Positions 1-7,159 of a stretch of DNA of 16,361 bases are shown here, piece by piece. Made by a program: the position numbers and the translations under genes. This DNA comes from DASPXK01 sp035637315 (GTDB taxonomy: Bacteria > Chloroflexota > UBA6077 > JACCZL01). Positions within the stretch are counted from its first letter, which is position 1; each line of letters starts with the position of its first letter. The notes below the pieces were generated by a model. The model saw nothing but the letters and a program-made list of their open reading frames with translations. It had not been told where the DNA came from and did no database searches. The stretch covers positions 1 to 16,361 of the forward strand of contig DASPXK010000074.1 of assembly GCA_035637315.1 (NCBI GenBank), in the 5' to 3' direction.

Positions 1-536
1 TTGAACTCGCCGGGCCCAGTGCCCGGCTCACCCCATGACTGGAGCAGCTCGCCGTCTGGTGAGAAGCGGTGGACGCGGGCGTTTCCGTAGCCGTCCGAGA
101 CGTATAGGTCGCCGTTCGGCCCGATCGACAAGTTGGTCGGCCGATTGAACGGCACCCCGCCGTGGGTGATCGAGTCGACGGTGCCCGTGTAGCCGGTGTC
201 GGAGGGCTGCCCACTGGTGCCGAACACCTGGATTTGCTTGCCGTCGGGCGTGAACCTGCGGACCGTGTGGTCTCCGTCGTCGGTCAGGTAGATGCTGTCA
301 TCTGGCCCGATCGTGATCCCGTGCGTCCTAGGGGTAAACATCCCCTCACCCCACGAGCCGACGAACGTCCCGTCACGCTCGTAGACAATGACCGAGTGCT
401 CGCTACGAGTGAAGACGTACACACGGTCGTTGGAGTCGACCGCTACCCCGGCCACGTCGGGATGCTCCCAACCCTCCGGAAGCTGCTCCCAGCCTTCGGC
501 CAGCTCGTACTTTAGATCTCCAGCTACGACGATCAT
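1..536 (-). CDS. NHL-repeat beta-propeller protein, C-terminus beyond the window
   Basis: The frame stays open from an ATG at 536 to the window edge, giving about 178 residues of N-terminal sequence, so the gene is truncated by the window. An excellent SD (GGGGGAG) sits 5-6 nt upstream. The protein shows repeated NHL-type blades: DVAGVAVDSNDRVYVFTR, then HGITIGPDDSIYLTDDGDH, then RPTNLSIGPNGDLYVSDGYG, each followed by a strand such as RVHRFSPDGELLQSWG. This blade pattern is that of six-bladed NHL propellers, including peptidyl-alpha-hydroxyglycine alpha-amidating-lyase-like proteins. No signal peptide is present at the N-terminus, so a cytoplasmic location or non-classical export is likely. 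Substrate and function cannot be read from this part. It lies downstream of queA on the same strand, separated by a heptamer-repeat element, so cotranscription is uncertain. Confidence 0.85.
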   Translation of the reverse strand, partial: MIVVAGDLKYELAEGWEQLPEGWEHPDVAGVAVDSNDRVYVFTRSEHSVIVYERDGTFVGSWGEGMFTPRTHGITIGPDDSIYLTDDGDHTVRRFTPDGKQIQVFGTSGQPSDTGYTGTVDSITHGGVPFNRPTNLSIGPNGDLYVSDGYGNARVHRFSPDGELLQSWGEPGTGPGEF

Positions 537-563
537 GCTCTCCCCCTTTTCTAAAGCGTAACG

Positions 564-665
564 AAGTCGAAAGTCCAAAGTCCAAGGTCCCGAGTCCAAG
601 GTCCTGAGTCCAATGCGCAGCGTCCAAGTCCGGCTCGGTTCGCGTGGGATTTTGGACTCTGGACC
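564..665. repeat. Heptanucleotide tandem array with inverted heptads
   Basis: Seven consecutive 7-nt units run from 564 to 612: AAGTCGA, AAGTCCA twice, AGGTCCC, GAGTCCA, AGGTCCT, GAGTCCA. A further unit GCGTCCA lies at 620-626. At 652-665 two units, TTGGACT and CTGGACC, are reverse complements of the earlier type, so the whole can fold back. It fills the gap between queA (ends 682) and the NHL gene (starts 536). It may act as a transcription stop on the minus strand, but there is no T tract. Confidence 0.75.
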
Positions 666-681
666 TGTCGTCTACGTGCGG

Positions 682-1734
682 CTATGCGACCAACATCGCG
701 TCGCCGAAGGAGAGGAAGCGGTAGCGATGGGCGATCGCTTCACGGTACGCGGCCAGCACCAGCGCGCGGCCCGCGAAGGCGCTGACCAGGGCAAGTAACG
801 TCGAGCGTGGGACATGGAAATTGGTGATCAGGACATCGACCGCGCGGAACCGATGACCCGGCAGTATGTATAGCGAGGTAGCGCCCGACCATCCCGACGC
901 GGCTTGACCGGTCCCCTGGTAGGCCAAGGCAGTCTCGAGGGCGCGGACGGTGCTAGTCCCGACGGCCACGACCTTGCCGCCCGCCGAGCGGGCGGCCTGG
1001 ACGGCCCGGATAGTCTCCGGGGCGACGGTGCACTCCTCGGCATGTATTTCGTGCTGGGTCAGGCTCTCCGAGCGGACCGGGCGAAACGTGTCGAGCCCGA
1101 CGTGCAGAGTCACGAAAGCGACGCTTACGCTTGCCGCGCGGAGCCGCTCGAGCAGATCCGGCGTGAAGTGCAGGCCGGCGGTTGGGGCGGCAGCGGAGCC
1201 AGGCATGTCTCCGTACACCGTCTGGTAGCGCTCTGGATCGCCATCCCAGTCGCGAATGTACGGCGGCAAGGGCACAGTCCCGGCCCGAAGCACAGCCGCG
1301 TCCGGATCGTCCGCGCCCTGCAACACGACGAGCCGCCCGCCGCCTGGCGTGTAGCTCAAGACCTCGGCGATCAGTCCGTCGCCCAGGCTGATCCTGGCGC
1401 CGGGCTTCAACCTGCGGCCCGGCCGAACCAGGGTCTCCCAGAGCCCCGGCGCGCGCCGTCGCAGCAGGAGCAGTTCGGCCGCGCCACCATCTGCTAGGCG
1501 TCTGCCGAGCACCCGGGCCGGCACGACCCGGCTGCGATTGAGGACGAGCAAGTCGCCCGCCCGCAGCCAGTCGGCCAGATCGCGGAAGCGCGAATGGACG
1601 ATCGACCCACTGGCACGGTCTAGGACGAGCAGGCGCGATCCGTCGCGCGGCTCGGCGGGCGCCTGGGCGATCAGTTCGGGCGGGAGCTCGTAGCTATAGA
1701 GCTCGGTTGCCAGCGGCTCAGCCGCTGCCCTCAC
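682..1734 (-). CDS. queA: S-adenosylmethionine:tRNA ribosyltransferase-isomerase QueA
   Basis: QueA transfers and isomerises the ribosyl part of SAM onto preQ1 at tRNA position 34, giving epoxyqueuosine. The 350-residue product matches the family length and carries its motifs: YELPPELIAQAPAEPRD near the start, GSAAAPTAGLHFT in the middle, HVGLDTFRPV, VGTSTVRALETA and, near the end, TNFHVPRSTLLALVSAFAG. The start is GTG at 1734. It overlaps the stop of the upstream microprotein (1731-1733) in a GTGA arrangement, which suggests translational coupling. tgt, the preceding step of the pathway, lies divergently about 600 nt away. No missing motif or frame break was seen. Confidence 0.97.
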   Translation of the reverse strand: MRAAAEPLATELYSYELPPELIAQAPAEPRDGSRLLVLDRASGSIVHSRFRDLADWLRAGDLLVLNRSRVVPARVLGRRLADGGAAELLLLRRRAPGLWETLVRPGRRLKPGARISLGDGLIAEVLSYTPGGGRLVVLQGADDPDAAVLRAGTVPLPPYIRDWDGDPERYQTVYGDMPGSAAAPTAGLHFTPDLLERLRAASVSVAFVTLHVGLDTFRPVRSESLTQHEIHAEECTVAPETIRAVQAARSAGGKVVAVGTSTVRALETALAYQGTGQAASGWSGATSLYILPGHRFRAVDVLITNFHVPRSTLLALVSAFAGRALVLAAYREAIAHRYRFLSFGDAMLVA

Positions 1735-1841
1735 GCGCGCCGAAACAGCCTCAGGATGCCCGCGAAGAACCCCAGGACGAGGTTGAGCGCGACAGTCAAA
1801 ATGACACTCAGGATGATGCTCTCGAGCAACGCGATCCGCAT
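1731..1841 (-). CDS. 36-residue single-helix membrane microprotein, DUF2905 C-terminal-like
   Basis: The product starts MRIALLESIILSVILTV and ends FFAGILRLFRRA. It is one hydrophobic helix with a basic tail, so probably an inner-membrane microprotein with the tail in the cytoplasm. ATG at 1841 is preceded by AGGGGG about 8 nt upstream. A longer frame opening with TTG at 1919 is rejected because that codon lies inside the putative -10 element (1910-1918). The helix resembles the last helix of the adjacent DUF2905 protein: SIILSVILTVALNLVLGFF against SIVLSILLTLALNLIFGWF. This suggests a partial tandem duplication. The stop overlaps the queA start by 4 nt, so the two are probably cotranscribed and coupled. 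Function is unknown. Confidence 0.7.
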   Translation of the reverse strand: MRIALLESIILSVILTVALNLVLGFFAGILRLFRRA

Positions 1842-1909
1842 CCTATGACCCCCTGCCGGTGATCGATCACGGTCTGTCCGCCGGGCGTTGGCGGGACCGG
1901 TACGGGCCC

Positions 1910-1918
1910 AGTATAGCA
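1910..1918 (-). promoter_or_regulatory. Extended -10 promoter element for the microprotein-queA unit
   Basis: On the minus strand the sequence reads TGCTATACT, an extended -10 (TGn) joined to a near-consensus Pribnow box. Transcription would begin near 1903 and leave about 60 nt of leader before the ATG at 1841. No convincing -35 is seen, as is usual for extended -10 promoters. The same 9-mer occurs on the plus strand at 14833-14841. Confidence 0.5.
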
Positions 1919-1930
1919 AGCTGCAGGTTC

Positions 1931-1978
1931 CGTAGTCGGCGCCTTAGCGCCCCCCAGCGCACTAAAGTGCGCACTACG
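1931..1978. repeat. Palindromic element able to form a three-way junction
   Basis: An outer stem CGTAGT (1931-1936) / ACTACG (1973-1978) encloses two hairpins. The first is GGCGC / GCGCC (1938-1942 with 1947-1951). The second is GCGCACT / AGTGCGC (1957-1963 with 1966-1972, 2-nt loop). It lies just after the DUF2905 stop (1995) on the minus strand and just before the queA-unit promoter. It could be a REP-like repeat or the DUF2905 terminator; there is no T tract. Confidence 0.6.
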
Positions 1979-1994
1979 AGCGGCAGCGTCAGCG

Positions 1995-2234
1995 CTACGG
2001 CCCCGACCGGTTGAACCAGCCAAAGATCAGGTTGAGCGCCAGCGTTAGCAGGATGCTCAAGACGATGCTTGTGGCAATCGGAAGATAGACCCGAACGTTG
2101 TCCCGTTCGAACGCGAAGTCGCCCGGCAGCTGGCCGAGGAACGGGATCCGACCGCCGAGCACCAACAGCAGCCCAAGGCCGGCCATTACCAGGCCGACCA
2201 CCATGAGCATTCGTCCCAGATTCTCAAGCGGCAT
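1995..2234 (-). CDS. DUF2905 family two-helix membrane protein
   Basis: The 79-residue product begins MPLENLGRMLMVVGLVM, has a central IPFLGQLPGDFAFERDNVRVYLP-like segment typical of DUF2905, and ends with a second helix before FNRSGP. Helices are at about residues 8-28 and 50-72, with a conserved polar loop (G-R-I-P to PGDF) between them. The biochemical role of the family is unknown. DUF2905 genes are often found next to queA and ruvB, which fits the position here. The ATG at 2234 has only a weak SD. A palindromic element and a separate promoter lie between this gene and the microprotein-queA pair. Confidence 0.88.
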   Translation of the reverse strand: MPLENLGRMLMVVGLVMAGLGLLLVLGGRIPFLGQLPGDFAFERDNVRVYLPIATSIVLSILLTLALNLIFGWFNRSGP

Positions 2235-2246
2235 ATTGCTCGAAGC

Positions 2247-2274
2247 GGCCAGGGGCCAGGGCCAGGGCCAGGGG
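2247..2274. repeat. GGCCAG short tandem repeat
   Basis: GGCCAG occurs four times in a row, the first followed by an extra G, ending in GGGG. It sits between the divergent DUF2905 and tgt starts and adjoins the heptamer array at 2290. Confidence 0.75.
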
Positions 2275-2288
2275 AGCCTACTCTGTAA

Positions 2289-2341
<53 letters not shown>

Positions 2342-2347
2342 AAGTAT

Positions 2348-3427
2348 ATGCACTTCCAGATCGAGGGGCGGTGCCTTTCTACCCGTGCGCGAGCGGGCGT
2401 ACTGAGCACACCGCATGGCCGGATCGAGACGCCGGCCTTCATGCCGGTCGGAACGCAGGGCAGCGTCAAATCGCTGCTCCCATCCGATCTTGCGGCCATC
2501 CACACCCAGTGCGTCCTGGCCAACGCCTACCACCTGGCGCTGCGGCCTGGCGCACACGTGATCGAGCGCCTGGGCGGCCTGCATCGCTTTACCGGCTGGG
2601 GCGGGCCAATGCTAACCGACAGCGGCGGCTTCCAGGTGTTCAGCCTGAAGCGGCTGCGCCACGTCGACGACAGGGGGGTGTCGATAGTCTCACACCTGGA
2701 CGGCAGATGCCGGCGCTTCAGTCCGCGGTCGGTGATCAGACTTCAGGAGCGGCTCGGGGCCGACTTGATCATGCCGCTAGACGTGTGCATGGGCTATCGG
2801 AGCGAGCGCCCGGAGGCCGAGCTTGCGCTCGAGCGCACCCACGCCTGGGCTCTGCAGGCGACTCGGGCCCATAGCCGCTCGGACCAGTGGCTGCTGGCGA
2901 TCGTGCAGGGCGGCATGGAGGCCGATCTTCGCGTGCAGGCGGCTCGGGCGCTGGCGGCGGAGCGCTTTCCCGGCTATGCGATCGGAGGGCTGAGCGTTGG
3001 CGAGCCGTTCTCGACGACCGAGCGACTGATCACCCTCTGCGTGGCTGAGCTGCAGGACGACCGGCCACGCTACTTGATGGGCGTCGGCGAGCCGGAGCAG
3101 ATGCTGGCGTCGGTGTCGCGAGGGATCGATCTGTTCGACTGTGTGCTGCCAACTCGTCTGGGCCGCACTGGTCACGCCTACACAAGTCGTGGTCGGGTCA
3201 ACCTGGGGCGCGCCGCGGCTGGCCAGGATCGAGAGCCGCTCGATCCGACCTGTGGCTGCGTGGTATGCACCAAGTACTCGCGCGCCTACCTCCACCATCT
3301 CGTCAAGGCCGCCGAGCCGCTCGGCGCGCGCCTGCTGAGCTTGCACAACGTCGCCTTCCTGGTCGACTTGTTGCGCCAGGCGCGTCGCCAGATCCTGGCC
3401 GGGACATTCCAGGCTCCCTCGTGCTAG
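2348..3427 (+). CDS. tgt: Queuine/preQ1 tRNA-guanine transglycosylase Tgt
   Basis: Tgt exchanges guanine 34 of GUN-anticodon tRNAs for preQ1. The 359-residue product has the full TIM-barrel set. TPHGRIETPAFMPVGTQG is near the N-terminus. Asp91 is in TDSGGFQVFSL, and Asp264 in GIDLFDCVLPTR is the expected nucleophile. The zinc site is Cys302, Cys304, Cys307 (CGCVVC) and His333 (SLHN), and SRAYLHHL is present. The substrate-pocket motif, usually FDEC, reads LDVC (144-147), keeping Asp and Cys but losing Glu. The ATG at 2348 aligns well with family N-termini but lacks a clear SD; a heptamer repeat lies directly upstream. It is divergent from the queA cluster and is probably a single-gene unit, with a repeat-filled gap following. 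Confidence 0.96.
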   Translation: MHFQIEGRCLSTRARAGVLSTPHGRIETPAFMPVGTQGSVKSLLPSDLAAIHTQCVLANAYHLALRPGAHVIERLGGLHRFTGWGGPMLTDSGGFQVFSLKRLRHVDDRGVSIVSHLDGRCRRFSPRSVIRLQERLGADLIMPLDVCMGYRSERPEAELALERTHAWALQATRAHSRSDQWLLAIVQGGMEADLRVQAARALAAERFPGYAIGGLSVGEPFSTTERLITLCVAELQDDRPRYLMGVGEPEQMLASVSRGIDLFDCVLPTRLGRTGHAYTSRGRVNLGRAAAGQDREPLDPTCGCVVCTKYSRAYLHHLVKAAEPLGARLLSLHNVAFLVDLLRQARRQILAGTFQAPSC

Positions 3428-3560
3428 CATCGCGCGTCGCCCGTTGGGCAACTGCTGCGTGCCTTAGTAGCTTTTGGAGTCATCCCAAATCTTGTTATCC
3501 CACGTCTTTCTTTCACCCGAATCCGTCACGGTCATCCCAATTCCTTCATGCTCATCCCAG

Positions 3561-3598
3561 TCCTTCTTGTCATCCTGAGTCCTTCTTGTCATCCTGAG
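3561..3598. repeat. 19-bp direct tandem duplication
   Basis: The unit TCCTTCTTGTCATCCTGAG occurs twice without a gap (3561-3579 and 3580-3598). Diverged GTCATCCC-type copies precede it from about 3479. The second copy forms the outer part of the inverted repeat starting at 3580. Confidence 0.85.
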
Positions 3599-3757
3599 CG
3601 AAGCGAAGGATCTCATGCTCCCCGCCACAGGCCTGCGCCTCACGTGGTCGAACAAAGACGCTCCGCTTACAAGGAGTGTGGGTTGCGACTGACTTCGTTG
3701 GAAGTCGCATGGTGGACAGCATGAGATCCTTCGCTCCGCTCAGGATGACAAGAAGGA
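3580..3757. repeat. MITE-like element: 40-bp inverted repeats around 98 nt
   Basis: The left arm (3580-3619) and right arm (3718-3757) are reverse complements at 39 of 40 positions. Their core is GTCATCCTGAGCGAAGCGAA on the left, with one A/G difference on the right. The 98-nt centre holds smaller inverted segments, for example GCGACT / AGTCGC around 3690-3708. No coding sequence is supported in the 379-nt gap between tgt and hppA. The arm core resembles short interspersed repeats seen in many bacterial genomes. A non-autonomous mobile element or a paired-hairpin REP is possible. Confidence 0.75.
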
Positions 3758-3806
3758 TTGCGGCCGACCAAACAGGCCCCACGCTGACGATGAGGGGCGG
3801 CTCGTT

Positions 3807-5774
3807 GTGGAACTAGCTCTCGTGTCGGGAGTGGCCGGGGTCTTTGGGCTCGTATTCGCCGGCTATCTGGCTCGCCAGGTGGTCGCCAACGACCCCGGCT
3901 CGGAGAACATGCAGGCCATCTCGCAAGCGATCCAGGAAGGGGCGATGGCCTTCCTCACGCGTGAGTACCGTACGCTGGTGATCTTCGCGGTCGTGGTGGC
4001 GTCTGTGCTAACTGTGACTGTTGGGCAGGGGACCGCGATCTGTTTCCTGGTTGGGGCCGCCTGTTCGGCCGCCACCGGCTACGTCGGCATGTGGATCGCG
4101 CTGAGGGCCAACGTGCGGACTACGGCTGCCGCGGCCCAGGGCCTGAACCGTGGCTTGCGAGTGGCGTTCGCGAGCGGAGCCGTGATGGGGACGGCCGTGG
4201 TCGGCCTGGGGGTTGTCGGGCTGGTCGCGGTCTATCTCATCTTTCGCAACCCAAACGTCGTGGCTGGGTTCTCGTTCGGCGCCTCATCGATTGCCCTCTT
4301 CGCCAGGGTGGGAGGCGGGATCTTTACCAAAGCCGCAGACGTCGGCGCCGACCTCGTCGGCAAGATCGAGCAGGGCATCCCAGAAGATGACCCGCGCAAT
4401 CCGGCGGTGATCGCCGACAACGTCGGCGACAACGTCGGCGACGTGGCCGGCATGGGGGCCGATCTTTTCGAGTCGTACGTCGGCTCCATCGTCGGGACCA
4501 TGGCGCTGGCCAGCGTAGCCACCGGGCTAACAGGCGAGGTCATGCCGCTCCTGATCGCTGCCGCCGGGATCATCTCTTCGATCGTCGGGACGTTCTTTGT
4601 GCGAGTCTCGGACACGGCCGAGTTCGTCGGGTTGCTGTGGGCCTTGCGGCGCGGGATCTTCGTGACCGGCGGGCTGGTGGTGGTGCTGAGCTTCGCGATC
4701 GTGCGCGGCCTGGGCGCCGATCTGGGAGCGTTCTGGGCAGTGGTCGTGGGCCTGCTCGCCGGAATCGTTATCGGGTTGGGCACCGAATACTTCACCTCCT
4801 ACGAGTACCCGCCGACCAGGGCGATCGCCGAGGCCGCTCAGACGGGCGCGGCGACCACGATCATCCGCGGCCTCGCGACCGGCATGATGAGCACCGTCCT
4901 CGGCACGCTCGTGATGTGTGTGAGCGTGATCGGCGCCTACTACTTCGCCGGCCTGTACGGCATCGCCCTGGCCGGAGTTGGGATGCTCTCCACGTTGGGG
5001 ATCACCCTCGCGACCGACGCGTATGGGCCGGTCGCCGACAACGCCGGCGGGATTGCCCAGATGGCCGGGCTGCCCAAAGAGGTCCGCGAGCGGACCGACG
5101 CGCTCGACTCGCTGGGCAACACAACCGCGGCGACCGGCAAGGGATTCGCGATCGGCTCGGCGGTCCTGACGGCGCTTGGACTGATGGCCGCGTACACCGA
5201 GGCGGTCAGCCTGACGTCCGTCAACCTGCTCAATCCTAACGTCATCGCCGGCCTGCTGCTTGGGACGATGCTGCCGTTCGTGTTCTCGGCGCTGGCGATG
5301 ACCGCGGTCGGCAAGGCGGCCTTTCAGATCGTGAACGAGGTCCGCCGCCAGTTTCGCGAGCTAAAGGGGCTGATGGATGGCACCGAGCGGCCCGACTACG
5401 CCGCCTGCGTTGACATCACTACCGCGGCCGCGCTGCGCGAGATGATCGTACCGGGCAGCCTGGCGGTGGTCAGCCCGATCGCGGTCGGCCTGGTCTTGGG
5501 GCGGGAGGCGCTCGGCGGGATGTTGGTCGGCGCGATCGTGTGCGGCTTCATGCTGGCGGTCATGATGGCCAATGCCGGCGGAGCCTGGGATAACGCCAAG
5601 AAGTACATCGAGGCCGGCGCGTTCGCGGGCAAGGGCTCCGAGGCCCATCGCGCGGCGGTGGTCGGCGACACGGTTGGCGACCCGTTCAAGGACACGGCTG
5701 GCCCCTCGATGAACATCTTGATCAAGCTGATGTCGATCGTGGCGCTGGTTTTCGCGCCGATCTTCACGCGCTGA
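3807..5774 (+). CDS. hppA: Membrane-bound ion-translocating pyrophosphatase, K+-dependent type
   Basis: This enzyme couples pyrophosphate hydrolysis to ion pumping across the membrane. The 655-residue, multi-helix product contains the catalytic loop from about residue 178, with DVGADLVGKIEQGIPEDDPR followed by NVGDNVGDVAGMGADLFESY, and the C-terminal VGDTVGDPFKDTAGPSMNI. The K+-dependence region reads GNTTAATGKG (437-446). Ala441 and Gly444 occupy the places held by Lys and Thr in K+-independent enzymes, so K+ dependence is expected. Whether it pumps H+ or Na+ is not decided here. The start is GTG at 3807 with GAGGGG 9 nt upstream. It appears monocistronic, flanked by a MITE-like element and a heptamer foldback array. 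Confidence 0.97.
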   Translation: MELALVSGVAGVFGLVFAGYLARQVVANDPGSENMQAISQAIQEGAMAFLTREYRTLVIFAVVVASVLTVTVGQGTAICFLVGAACSAATGYVGMWIALRANVRTTAAAAQGLNRGLRVAFASGAVMGTAVVGLGVVGLVAVYLIFRNPNVVAGFSFGASSIALFARVGGGIFTKAADVGADLVGKIEQGIPEDDPRNPAVIADNVGDNVGDVAGMGADLFESYVGSIVGTMALASVATGLTGEVMPLLIAAAGIISSIVGTFFVRVSDTAEFVGLLWALRRGIFVTGGLVVVLSFAIVRGLGADLGAFWAVVVGLLAGIVIGLGTEYFTSYEYPPTRAIAEAAQTGAATTIIRGLATGMMSTVLGTLVMCVSVIGAYYFAGLYGIALAGVGMLSTLGITLATDAYGPVADNAGGIAQMAGLPKEVRERTDALDSLGNTTAATGKGFAIGSAVLTALGLMAAYTEAVSLTSVNLLNPNVIAGLLLGTMLPFVFSALAMTAVGKAAFQIVNEVRRQFRELKGLMDGTERPDYAACVDITTAAALREMIVPGSLAVVSPIAVGLVLGREALGGMLVGAIVCGFMLAVMMANAGGAWDNAKKYIEAGAFAGKGSEAHRAAVVGDTVGDPFKDTAGPSMNILIKLMSIVALVFAPIFTR

Positions 5775-5778
5775 CGCG

Positions 5779-5862
5779 GACGACCGACGACGGACGATCG
5801 ACGGCAGACGACGCACGTCGTCCGTCGTCCATCGTCCGCCGTCGGCGATCCATCGTCCGTCT
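5779..5862. repeat. Heptanucleotide foldback array of 12 units
   Basis: Twelve consecutive 7-nt units start four bases after the hppA stop. Five are GACGACC-like (5779-5813). After the junction unit CACGTCG come six of reverse-complement sense (TCCGTCG, TCCATCG, TCCGCCG, TCGGCGA, TCCATCG, TCCGTCT). The centre is a perfect hairpin, GACGACG / CGTCGTC (5807-5813 with 5816-5822). The position suits a terminator for hppA, although no T tract follows. The remaining 107 nt before the next gene show a weak -10-like TAGACT at 5930-5935. Confidence 0.8.
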
Positions 5863-5969
5863 TCTGTCACTTCGGGCGGACTTCGCGGAACTCGCCGCCA
5901 GAGCCCTTCCACGCCCGGATTTTCGCTGTTAGACTGCGCTCAGCTCAGGGTGCGGGAGGGAGACCAGAC

Positions 5970-6956
5970 GTGCCAGACCTCGCGCTGAAGCAGATCCAGC
6001 CCAACCGCTTGAACCCCCGCCTCAGGTTCTCCAAAGCCGGCCTCGACGACCTGGCGGCGAGTATCAGACAGTTCGGCGTACTCGAGCCGATCATCGTCCG
6101 TCCGGTCAACGAGCATTACGAGGTCGTGGCGGGCGAGCGGCGCTACCGCGCGGCCCAGCAAGCGGGGCTCGACGAGGTGCCGGCCATCGTGCGCGAGTAC
6201 AGCGACGACGAGGTGATGGAGATCAACCTCGTCGAGAACGTCCAGCGCGAGGACCTCTCTGCCGTCGAGAAGGCGCGGCTGTGTCGGGAGCTTCGCGAGC
6301 GTTACCCTCAGAAGTACCGCACCTGGGACACGATCGCCAGACGGATCGGCGTGGAGCCGGACACGGTGCGAGGTTGGGTTCGGACCCTCAACTTACCGGA
6401 GGAGTTGCAGGAGCGGATTGCGCCTCGCGACGCCAAGCGGGTGCCGGAAGGCAAGCTCGCCTACCGGACCGCGCTCGACATCGCCGAGAAGATCAAAGAC
6501 CCCCAACGACAGGTAGAGGTTGCCACCCGCCTGGCCCAGGAGCACATGCCAACCGAGATCGCCCGTGAGGTGATACGCCGCGCGGCCACAGAGACGCCCG
6601 CCCCTGTTTCAGACATCGTCCAGGAGGCCATCAGCCAGCCGCGAGCCTCAGTGGCCTTCACCCATCGCCACTATCAGGCCGTGGTCGAGGGCTCCAAGAC
6701 TCGCACCACCCGCCGTCGCCCGGACCCGCGCATCGTGCCGGGGGCCATCGTCCGAGCGGACGTGATCCAGTTCGCCGATCTCGAGATCACCGACGTGGTC
6801 CGCAAACGGCTGGCCGATTTCACCGAAGAGGACGCGCGCGAGGAGGGCGGCTACACGCTGGAGGAGTTCCGCGACCTGTGGCGGCGCAGCTACGGCGCCT
6901 GGAGCCCGGACGAGGTCGTGAGCATCCTCCGGTTCACGGTCGCCCGGGTGTTGTAG
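5970..6956 (+). CDS. ParB/Spo0J N-terminal domain protein fused to a C-terminal ASCH domain
   Basis: The 328-residue product opens with a ParB-type nucleotide-binding domain. It shows a NPR motif (LNPRLRF, 14-20), FGVLEPIIVRP, GERRYRA (55-61) and ENVQRED (89-95), followed by a helix-turn-helix-like segment at about 118-142 (WDTIARRIGVEPDTVRGWV). The usual ParB dimerisation domain is replaced from about residue 228 by an ASCH domain. That has EGSKTRTTR (240-248, the GxKxxTxR pattern), PGAIVRADV, FTEEDAREEGGYTLEEF and a final VVSILRF. ASCH domains belong to the PUA-like fold and are linked to RNA or modified nucleosides. No parA or parS-like site is nearby, so a role in chromosome partition is doubtful. 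The GTG at 5970 has a strong SD (GGGAGGG). A DNA- or RNA-linked CTP-dependent regulator is an inference. Confidence 0.88.
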   Translation: MPDLALKQIQPNRLNPRLRFSKAGLDDLAASIRQFGVLEPIIVRPVNEHYEVVAGERRYRAAQQAGLDEVPAIVREYSDDEVMEINLVENVQREDLSAVEKARLCRELRERYPQKYRTWDTIARRIGVEPDTVRGWVRTLNLPEELQERIAPRDAKRVPEGKLAYRTALDIAEKIKDPQRQVEVATRLAQEHMPTEIAREVIRRAATETPAPVSDIVQEAISQPRASVAFTHRHYQAVVEGSKTRTTRRRPDPRIVPGAIVRADVIQFADLEITDVVRKRLADFTEEDAREEGGYTLEEFRDLWRRSYGAWSPDEVVSILRFTVARVL

Positions 6957-6971
6957 GCGGCATCGAACCTC

Positions 6972-7042
6972 GTAGGGGCGAAGCATTCGCGCAAACTGTA
7001 CTCGGGGGCCGGCGACTGAGGGCGCGAATGCTTCGCCCCTAC
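6972..7042. repeat. Inverted repeat with perfect 21-bp arms
   Basis: Arms at 6972-6992 and 7022-7042 are exact reverse complements (core GGGGCGAAGCATTCGCGC), separated by 29 nt. It follows the ParB-ASCH stop by 16 nt and precedes the liv promoter. It could end the upstream transcript, but its length and perfection suggest an interspersed repeat. Confidence 0.85.
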
Positions 7043-7077
7043 CGCGCACCGGGGCTGCCCTTAGAACCCGCCCCCGT

Positions 7078-7106
7078 TTGACGCCCCGCGGGGGGCCGGG
7101 TAGACT
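7078..7106 (+). promoter_or_regulatory. Sigma70-type promoter of the liv operon
   Basis: TTGACG (7078-7083) and TAGACT (7101-7106) are separated by exactly 17 nt. This is the best -35/-10 pair in the window. Transcription from about 7113 would leave about 47 nt before the livJ start. Confidence 0.6.
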
Positions 7107-7159
7107 GGACCAGGAGCGTTAGCCCGCCCGGCGTCTATCCCGTCCGCAGGAGGATGCTC

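Noticed and set aside
1731..1919. Longer 62-residue version of the microprotein starting at 1919
   Set aside because: Its TTG start lies in the extended -10 element and the added residues are unrelated to the family helix; the ATG at 1841 has a proper SD.
4232..4795. 187-residue open frame on the minus strand inside hppA
   Set aside because: It is antisense to strongly conserved pyrophosphatase sequence; its low-complexity Ser/Thr/Pro composition is what high-GC antisense frames give, and it has no recognisable domain.
5970..6956. Chromosome-partitioning ParB
   Set aside because: No parA neighbour, no parS-like palindrome and no ParB dimerisation domain; the C-terminus is ASCH.
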